From: CBFGTJ01 sp965651815
GTDB lineage: Bacteria > Actinomycetota > Acidimicrobiia > Acidimicrobiales > Microtrichaceae
Assembly (NCBI GenBank): GCA_965651815.1
Contig: CBFGTJ010000184.1
Location: 1 to 6,428, forward strand
Length of the DNA stretch: 6,428 nucleotides
Direction of reading: 5' to 3'
In this document: in pieces, positions 1-6,428 of the stretch
Numbering within the stretch: position 1 is the first letter of the stretch
Layout: each line of letters opens with the position of its first letter
The notes under the pieces: generated by a model
Databases searched by the model: none
Told to the model about the DNA's origin: nothing
What the model saw: only the letters and a program-made list of their open reading frames with translations
Translations under genes and position numbers: made by a program

Positions 1-2220
<2,220 letters not shown>

Positions 2221-2227
2221 CGACGCG

Positions 2228-2233
2228 ATCCTA
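2228..2233 (-). promoter_or_regulatory. candidate uvrA -10 element (possible leaderless start)
   Basis: On the minus strand TAGGAT fits the TANNNT pattern of actinobacterial -10 elements. Seven bases separate it from the uvrA ATG, so transcription could begin at or next to the start codon. The same bases overlap AGTAGGA, which could instead be a Shine-Dalgarno on a longer transcript. No good -35 is seen near 2251-2256 (GGACGG on the minus strand). Confidence 0.4.
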
Positions 2234-2239
2234 CTCAGC

Positions 2240-2251
2240 GAACAGGTGTTC
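2240..2251. promoter_or_regulatory. SOS box (LexA operator)
   Basis: The sequence GAACAGGTGTTC is a perfect GAAC-N4-GTTC inverted repeat, the core of the LexA operator known in Gram-positive bacteria and Actinobacteria. The preceding base is C, as in the extended consensus CGAAC; the base after GTTC is C rather than the usual G. It lies 19 bases upstream of the uvrA start, between the candidate uvrA -10 (2228-2233) and where its -35 should lie, so bound LexA would block the promoter. uvrA is a classical SOS gene, which makes this reading strong. The aroC start is 46 bases away on the other side. Confidence 0.85.
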
Positions 2252-2285
2252 CGTCCGGTCGGGTCGGGGTGGGGCGGGGCGCTGC

Positions 2286-2291
2286 AATACT
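2286..2291 (+). promoter_or_regulatory. candidate aroC -10 element (possible leaderless start)
   Basis: AATACT matches TATAAT at four of six positions and lies six bases before the aroC ATG, so the transcript would start at or beside the A of the ATG. No Shine-Dalgarno is visible in the 25 bases before the ATG, which agrees with a leaderless message. The upstream G-rich stretch (2257-2280) shows no clear -35. Confidence 0.4.
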
Positions 2292-2297
2292 TGCGCC

Positions 2298-3380
2298 ATG
2301 GGTTCCACGACCGGCCGGCTCTTCCGGGTGACCACGTTCGGCGAGTCGCACGGCGGCGGGGTGGGCGCGGTCGTGGACGGCTGCCCTCCCCTGCTGGAGC
2401 TGTCGGAGGACGACATCCAGCCGGACCTCGACCGGCGCCGTCCCGGGCAGAGCCGCCTGGTGACCCAGCGTGACGAGGCCGACCGGGTGGAGATCCTCTC
2501 GGGGGTGGACGGTGGGCGGACGATCGGTTCGCCGATCGCGCTGTTGGTCCGCAACGCCGACCAGCGCCCCGGCGCCTACGAGCACCTGCGCGACGTCTAT
2601 CGCCCGTCGCACGCCGACTGGACGACCGAGGCGAAGTACGGGATCCGGGCGGTGTCGGGCGGCGGCCGCGCCTCCGCCCGGGAGACGATCGGCCGGGTGG
2701 CCGCGGGGGCGATCGCCCGAAAGCTGCTGGCAGAGCGCTGCGGCGTCGAGGTGCTGGGCTGGGTGAGCCAGATCCACCGGGTGAAGGCCCGGGTGGACCC
2801 CTCGGCGGTGCGGTTCGAGCACGTCGAGGCGGGGCCCACCCGCTGCCCGGACCCCGAGGCGGCGTTCGAGATGACCGAGGCGATCGAGCAGGCCCGCCGC
2901 GACGGCGACTCGCTCGGCGGGATCGTGACCTGCGTGGCCCGGGGCGTGCCGGCCGGGTGGGGTGAGCCGGTGTTCGACAAGCTCGAGGCGGACCTCGCGA
3001 AGGCGACGATGTCGCTGCCGGCGGCGAAGGGGTTCGAGATCGGCTCGGGGTTCGAGGCGGTCGACATGACCGGGCGGGAGCACAACGACCCGTTCGTGCC
3101 GGGACCGGGTGGCAGGCCGCGGACCTCGACGAACCGCTCGGGCGGGGTGCAGGGCGGCATCTCGAACGGCGAGGACGTGCTGATCCGGGTGGCGTTCAAG
3201 CCGACCGCGACGATCTCGTCGCCCCAGCAGACCGTGGACCGGGACAACAACCCCGTGACCCTGGAGGCCAAGGGGCGTCACGACCCGTGCGTGCTGCCCC
3301 GCGCGGTGCCGCTGGTCGAGGCGGCGATGCTGCTCGTGCTGGTGGACCACTGGCTCCGCCAGGTGGCGACCCGTCCCTGA
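2298..3380 (+). CDS. aroC: chorismate synthase
   Basis: AroC converts 5-enolpyruvylshikimate-3-phosphate to chorismate with loss of phosphate, using reduced FMN; it is the last shared step toward aromatic amino acids, folate and quinones, in the cytoplasm. The 360-residue length is normal. Motifs: FRVTTFGESHG (9-19, catalytic-type His18), DLDRRRPGQSR (43-53), YRPSHAD (101-107, His105 equivalent to the second active-site His), GGGRASARET (121-130), GVPAGWGEPVFDKL (216-229), SGGVQGGISNGED (281-293), FKPTATI (300-306) and GRHDPC (326-331). The start gives the family's standard N-terminus (MGSTTGRLFRVTTFGESHG). The sequence resembles the E. coli/plant/cyanobacterial subtype more than the mycobacterial one (RWITAGESHG). 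It is divergent from uvrA and convergent with the AbiEi-like gene, and no other shikimate-pathway gene is nearby. The start appears leaderless. Confidence 0.97.
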   Translation: MGSTTGRLFRVTTFGESHGGGVGAVVDGCPPLLELSEDDIQPDLDRRRPGQSRLVTQRDEADRVEILSGVDGGRTIGSPIALLVRNADQRPGAYEHLRDVYRPSHADWTTEAKYGIRAVSGGGRASARETIGRVAAGAIARKLLAERCGVEVLGWVSQIHRVKARVDPSAVRFEHVEAGPTRCPDPEAAFEMTEAIEQARRDGDSLGGIVTCVARGVPAGWGEPVFDKLEADLAKATMSLPAAKGFEIGSGFEAVDMTGREHNDPFVPGPGGRPRTSTNRSGGVQGGISNGEDVLIRVAFKPTATISSPQQTVDRDNNPVTLEAKGRHDPCVLPRAVPLVEAAMLLVLVDHWLRQVATRP

Positions 3381-3389
3381 CGGGAGCCG

Positions 3390-3430
3390 GTCGCCGTCAC
3401 ACGGCGTCGCCGTCATATGGCGTCGCCGCG
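3390..3430. repeat. 16-bp tandem repeat forming two small hairpins at a convergent gene junction
   Basis: GTCGCCGTCACACGGC (3390-3405) is followed directly by GTCGCCGTCATATGGC (3406-3421) and a third partial copy from 3422. Each full copy can fold: CGCCGT-CAC-ACGGCG at 3392-3406 has six perfect pairs, and 3408-3422 keeps the same stem with one G·T wobble. The second hairpin overlaps the stop codon of the AbiEi-like gene (3413-3415). No T-run follows on either strand, so a classical intrinsic terminator is not shown; a weak bidirectional terminator between aroC and the AbiEi-like gene is possible. Confidence 0.45.
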
Positions 3431-4348
3431 CCGACGACCGATGCGTGGCCAGAGCAGGTCCAACATGCGCGTCGAGCGGCAGTGGCGCGCCGTGTCGAGC
3501 ATGGTTCGCAGGTCGACGATGCCCTCGTCGAGGAGGCGCTCCGTGAGGCGGCCGGCGTACACGGCGACTGCCCCGACGCTGGTCTTCAGTGCGATGCAGA
3601 GGGATTCCTCGACGGACCTCGAGGGCAGGCCGTCGATCACGACCGATGGGAGCGCGGCGTCCCCGGGGAGGTGCACCCGGACGAGTGCGGGGTCCGCCTG
3701 CGGCACCCGGTCACGGCGGCGGCGGGTCGTGCCCGGTCGCACCAGGTGCACGGGGGCACGGGGGTCCGGCCGTTCGGCCCGGGGATGCTCCTCACCGGGC
3801 GTGACGACGGTGAGCGGGCCGGGGAGGACGTCGAGGACGCCGCTGACGTCGAGCGCGCTCCAGGAGGTGAGCTCGGCGCCGGCGCCAGCCCAGAGCAGCC
3901 AGGCGTGGTAGGGCTCCGCAGGATCGATCGGCCAGCCGGTGAGTCGATAGACGCCGGGTGCGTCGGTTCGCCGCCAGTTGCCGTAGCTGAGGTGGTGGTG
4001 CCGCGCCCGGCGGTCGTATCCGGCCTCGCGGGTGTGGGCGATGGTGAAGCAGCCGCCGTGCTGGGCAGCGATGAGGTGCAGCCGGCGTCGACGGCGGACC
4101 CGGACCCCGGCGGTGGGATGGAGGTCGTCAGGGACCGGAAGGGCCATGTCCGCTTCCGCCATCTCGCCAGATCGTCCCGAAAAACGGGACGGTGCGGCCG
4201 GGCCGTGATCGGGTCGTCCTGAAGAACGGGACGGTGCGGCCGGGCGGTGGTCGGAACGTCCCGAAAAACGGGACGGTGTGGCAGGTGGTGTGTTCTGCGG
4301 GCGGGCTGCGGACAGGTCAGCGCCGTCGTGCCACCAGTGACGCGGCAT
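3413..4348 (-). CDS. AbiEi-like winged-helix protein (type IV antitoxin-domain family), no partner toxin in window
   Basis: A 311-residue protein. Residues about 81-141 resemble the N-terminal winged helix of AbiEi-type antitoxins/regulators common in Actinobacteria: LHLIAAQHGGCFTIAHTREAG, then a basic HHHLSYGNWRR and APGVYRL. The rest fits the family's second half: YHAWLLWAGAGAELTSWSAL (about 147-166) and a C-terminal helical part with SVEESLCIAL (about 245-254). In the known AbiE system AbiEi represses its operon beside the toxin AbiEii; no such toxin is seen here, so the role is unknown. The ATG at 4346-4348 was chosen because AGGAGG (4357-4362) lies eight bases upstream, the best RBS in the window; an ATG at 4660 would run through uvrB. 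Residues 1-60 contain three 14-residue repeats (PSRFSGR-type) and many A/T-ending codons (about 24 of 61), unlike the flanking genes. Starts at 4162 or 4147, just before the conserved domain, remain possible; they would put the repeats in a leader. Confidence 0.75.
   Translation of the reverse strand: MPRHWWHDGADLSAARPQNTPPATPSRFSGRSDHRPAAPSRSSGRPDHGPAAPSRFSGRSGEMAEADMALPVPDDLHPTAGVRVRRRRRLHLIAAQHGGCFTIAHTREAGYDRRARHHHLSYGNWRRTDAPGVYRLTGWPIDPAEPYHAWLLWAGAGAELTSWSALDVSGVLDVLPGPLTVVTPGEEHPRAERPDPRAPVHLVRPGTTRRRRDRVPQADPALVRVHLPGDAALPSVVIDGLPSRSVEESLCIALKTSVGAVAVYAGRLTERLLDEGIVDLRTMLDTARHCRSTRMLDLLWPRIGRRRGDAI
4173..4276. repeat. three 42-bp tandem units, each with a palindromic hairpin
   Basis: Palindromes CGTCCCGAAAAACGGGACG at 4173-4191 and 4257-4275 and the variant CGTCCTGAAGAACGGGACG at 4215-4233 are exactly 42 bases apart. 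Units starting at 4173 and 4215 agree at 36 of 42 positions; the third keeps the palindrome and a few more bases, then diverges. Each can form a 7-bp stem with a 5-base loop; in the middle copy one pair becomes a T·G wobble, so the fold is kept. The period is 14 codons, and the minus-strand frame reads PSRFSGRSDHRPAA, PSRSSGRPDHGPAA, PSRFSGRSGE. The units lie in the 5' part of the AbiEi-like gene, or in its leader if a later start is used. Function unknown: linker, REP-like element or RNA structure are all open. Confidence 0.9.
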
Positions 4349-4356
4349 GCGTCGAA

Positions 4357-4362
4357 CCTCCT
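4357..4362 (-). promoter_or_regulatory. ribosome binding site of the AbiEi-like gene
   Basis: On the minus strand AGAGGAGGTT carries a full AGGAGG eight bases before the ATG at 4346-4348. It decides the start of this gene. A second AGGAGG lies further upstream (4374-4379) without a start codon at normal distance. Confidence 0.75.
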
Positions 4363-4424
4363 CTGCGAGGGGTCCTCCTGGGGGAAGGGATCGTGGTGGA
4401 GTCGACCTGAGCTGGCCGTGGCGC

Positions 4425-4440
4425 AGCGGCGCGCGCCGCT
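4425..4440. other. 16-bp perfect palindrome at the uvrB stop, possible U-less terminator
   Basis: AGCGGCGCGCGCCGCT is its own reverse complement and abuts the uvrB stop codon (TGA on the minus strand, 4440-4442). As RNA it could fold as a 6-bp GC-rich stem with a GCGC loop. No T-run follows in the direction of uvrB transcription, so termination is only a guess; in such GC-rich DNA a short palindrome can also occur by chance. If it does not terminate, uvrB and the AbiEi-like gene could be cotranscribed across the 91-bp gap. Confidence 0.35.
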
Positions 4441-6428
4441 CAGAGGGCGTGGCGCCGCTCGCGCTTGAGCTCCTTGATCTCGTCGCGCAGGCGGGCCGCC
4501 TCCTCGAAGCGCAGGTCGGCGGAGGCCTGGTGCATCTCCTCCTCGAGCACCTGGATGAGCCGTCCGAGGTCCTCGGGCGGCAGGTCGGCGTACTGCTCGG
4601 CCCGTGCCCGCTCTCCGGCACGCTGCTTGCGGCGCCCCGCCCCCGGCGTGGGCGCGCCACCGCCGTCGCCGCGCAGGTCCGCCAGGATGTCGGTGACCGC
4701 CTTCTGGATCGTCTGCGGGTCGATCCCGTGCTCCTCGTTGTACGCCTGCTGGACGCGTCGGCGGCGGTTCGTCTCGGAGATCGCCCGGGTCATGGAGTCG
4801 GTCACCTGGTCGGCGTACATGACCACCTGGCCGTTCACGTTCCGTGCCGCCCGCCCGATCATCTGGATCAGCGACGTCTCGGAGCGCAGGAACCCCTCCT
4901 TGTCGGCGTCCAGGATCGCGACCAGCGACACCTCGGGGATGTCGAGCCCCTCCCGCAGCAGGTTGATGCCCACCAGCACGTCGAACTCGCCGAGGCGCAG
5001 GTCGCGCACCAGCTCGATGCGCTGCAGCGTGTCGACCTCGGAGTGCAGGTACCGGACCCGGACCCCCATCTCGAGCAGGTAGTCGGTGAGGTCCTCGGCC
5101 ATCTTCTTGGTGAGCGTCGTGACCAGGACCCGCTCCCCCGCCTCGACCCGCTGGTTGATCTCGCCCATGAGGTCGTCGATCTGGCCCTTGGTCGGCCGGA
5201 TCAGCACCTCGGGGTCGACCAGCCCGGTCGGCCGCACGATCTGCTCGACCACCCGGGACGAGTGCTGGAGCTCCCAGTCACCCGGGGTCGCCGACAGGAA
5301 GATCGTCTGCCCTGCCCGCTCGACCCACTCCTCGAACCGCAGCGGGCGGTTGTCGGCAGCGGACGGCAGCCGGAACCCGTGCTCGATCAGCGACTCCTTG
5401 CGGGACCGGTCGCCCTCGTACTGGCCGTGCAGCTGCGGGATCGTGACGTGGGACTCGTCGATGATCGTCAGGTAGTCGGGCGGGAAGAAGTCGAGCAGCG
5501 TGTGCGGGGGCTCACCCGGGCCGCGCCCGTCGAGCGGCGCCGAGTAGTTCTCGATGCCGTTGCAGAAGCCCATCTCCTGCAGCATCTCGAGGTCGTACTC
5601 GGTGCGCATGCGCAGGCGCTGCGCCTCGAGCAGCTTGCCCTCGCGCTCGAAGTAGGCGAGCCGCTCCTGCAGCTCCTTCTCGATGCGGCCGATCGCCTCG
5701 TGCAGCCGCTCGTCGGAGGTCGCGTAGTGCGTGTTGGGGAACACGACGACGTCGTCGAGCGACGCGACCCGCTCCCCGGTGAGCGGGTCGACGACCGAGA
5801 TCGCCTCCACCTCGTCGCCGAACAGCTCGATCCGCACCGCGGTCTCGTCGTAGGCGGGGTGGACCTCGATCACGTCGCCGCGCACCCGGAACTTGCCGCG
5901 CACGAGGTTCATGTCGTTGCGCTCGTACTGGAGGTCGACGAGCCGGCGCAGCAGCTGGCGCTGGTCGACCTCCTCACCGACGCGCACCGCGAAGAGCCGG
6001 GCGGCGTACTCCTCGGGTGAGCCGAGGCCGTAGATGCACGACACCGACGCGACGACGATCACGTCGCGGCGGGTCAGCAGCGCCGAGGTGGCCGCGTGGC
6101 GCAGCCGGTCGATCTCGTCGTTGATCGAGCTGTCCTTCTCGATGTACGTGTCGCTCGACGCGATGTAGGCCTCGGGCTGGTAGTAGTCGTAGTACGAGAC
6201 GAAGTACTCGACGCGGTTCTCGGGGAAGAACTCGCGGAACTCGTTCGCCAGCTGGGCGGCGAGGCTCTTGTTGGGGGCGATCACCAGCGTGGGCCGCTGG
6301 ACCTGCTCGATCGTCCAGGCGATCGTCGCCGACTTGCCTGAACCGGTGATGCCCAGCAGCGTCTGGAACCGGTCGCCACGCTGGACGCCGGTGCTGAGCG
6401 CGGCGATCGCGGCGGGCTGGTCGCCGGC
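4440..6428 (-). CDS. uvrB: UvrB, excinuclease ABC subunit B (extreme N-terminus outside window)
   Basis: UvrB is the DNA-unwinding, damage-verifying subunit of nucleotide excision repair: it receives the lesion from UvrA, clamps one strand with a beta-hairpin and recruits UvrC for incision. The reading frame stays open to the window edge, giving 662 residues; by comparison with E. coli UvrB (673 aa, remembered) only about 15-20 N-terminal residues are missing. Motifs, from the N-terminus: GDQPAAI; Walker A GITGSGKSATIAW (Lys codon 6333-6335); beta-hairpin region YFVSYYDYYQPEAY; ASVSCIYGLG; helicase motif II IIDESHVTIPQ; SATPG; VLVTTLTKKMAEDLTDYL; RYLHSEVDT; FDVLVGINLLREGLDIPEVSLVAI; DADKEGFLRS; and motif VI QMIGRAARN, where the usual Thr is Met. 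A Gly/Pro/Arg-rich linker leads to a C-terminal UVR domain (about 4446-4570), which contacts UvrA/UvrC. The KSATxAW Walker region looks actinobacterial. Any SOS box of its own would lie beyond the window. Confidence 0.98.
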   Translation of the reverse strand, partial: AGDQPAAIAALSTGVQRGDRFQTLLGITGSGKSATIAWTIEQVQRPTLVIAPNKSLAAQLANEFREFFPENRVEYFVSYYDYYQPEAYIASSDTYIEKDSSINDEIDRLRHAATSALLTRRDVIVVASVSCIYGLGSPEEYAARLFAVRVGEEVDQRQLLRRLVDLQYERNDMNLVRGKFRVRGDVIEVHPAYDETAVRIELFGDEVEAISVVDPLTGERVASLDDVVVFPNTHYATSDERLHEAIGRIEKELQERLAYFEREGKLLEAQRLRMRTEYDLEMLQEMGFCNGIENYSAPLDGRGPGEPPHTLLDFFPPDYLTIIDESHVTIPQLHGQYEGDRSRKESLIEHGFRLPSAADNRPLRFEEWVERAGQTIFLSATPGDWELQHSSRVVEQIVRPTGLVDPEVLIRPTKGQIDDLMGEINQRVEAGERVLVTTLTKKMAEDLTDYLLEMGVRVRYLHSEVDTLQRIELVRDLRLGEFDVLVGINLLREGLDIPEVSLVAILDADKEGFLRSETSLIQMIGRAARNVNGQVVMYADQVTDSMTRAISETNRRRRVQQAYNEEHGIDPQTIQKAVTDILADLRGDGGGAPTPGAGRRKQRAGERARAEQYADLPPEDLGRLIQVLEEEMHQASADLRFEEAARLRDEIKELKRERRHAL

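Noticed and set aside
2235..3416. A 393-codon open frame on the minus strand opposite aroC
   Set aside because: It is antisense to a full set of AroC motifs; its His/Arg/Asp-rich composition is that of a shadow frame.
3287..4222. A 311-codon plus-strand frame overlapping the end of aroC and opposite the AbiEi-like gene
   Set aside because: It starts inside aroC in another frame, has no ribosome binding site, and has no family-like motif.
4173..4276. CRISPR array
   Set aside because: Only three copies, the between-palindrome segments are themselves similar, the period is 42 bp, and no cas gene is present.
4192..4410. Plus-strand frames through the repeat array (repeated KNGTV peptides)
   Set aside because: They come from the palindrome being read on the other strand; no ribosome binding site and no continuing domain. 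The minus-strand frame leads into a recognisable protein.
4349..4660. Extension of the AbiEi-like frame upstream to the ATG at 4660
   Set aside because: It would overlap the uvrB C-terminus, reads as Arg/Ser-rich shadow sequence, and the ATG at 4348 has a much better ribosome binding site.
4347..6020. A 557-codon open frame on the plus strand opposite uvrB
   Set aside because: It mirrors uvrB codons, has a low-complexity Leu/Val/Asp/Arg composition and no recognisable motif.

Overview
The window is about 6.4 kb of very GC-rich, gene-dense bacterial chromosome. It carries two nucleotide-excision-repair genes cut by the window edges (uvrA on the left, uvrB on the right, both on the minus strand). 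Between them lie a plus-strand chorismate synthase gene (aroC) and a minus-strand gene for an AbiEi-like winged-helix protein. The most likely source is an actinomycete-type bacterium (Actinomycetota). This rests on the strong G/C bias at third codon positions, an actinobacterial-looking UvrB Walker A region (GSGKSATIAW), a GAAC-N4-GTTC SOS box, leaderless-looking starts and the AbiEi-like protein. The class cannot be fixed. The AroC is of the E. coli/plant-like subtype rather than the mycobacterial one, so either a deep-branching actinobacterial lineage or acquisition of aroC is possible.

Layout from left to right: 1-2220 (minus) holds the first 740 residues of UvrA. 2221-2297 is a 77-bp divergent control region with a perfect 12-bp SOS box and a candidate -10 element for each gene. 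2298-3380 (plus) is complete aroC. 3381-3412 is a short convergent gap; a pair of tandem small hairpins with a 16-bp period starts in it and runs into the next gene's stop. 3413-4348 (minus) is the AbiEi-like gene, whose 5' part contains three 42-bp tandem units, each with a 7-bp-stem palindrome. 4349-4439 is a 91-bp gap with a strong Shine-Dalgarno for the AbiEi-like gene and a 16-bp perfect palindrome touching the uvrB stop. 4440-6428 (minus) is nearly all of UvrB, lacking only the extreme N-terminus.

UvrA and UvrB act together: UvrA2 (with UvrB) finds bulky DNA lesions and loads UvrB, which verifies damage and recruits UvrC. The SOS box supports LexA control of uvrA. AroC makes chorismate and has no evident link to repair, except that its promoter shares the 77-bp region with the SOS box. 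The AbiEi-like gene has no partner toxin in the window. I see no RNA genes, insertion sequences, CRISPR arrays or complete new system. The most unusual element is the in-frame 42-bp palindromic repeat array.
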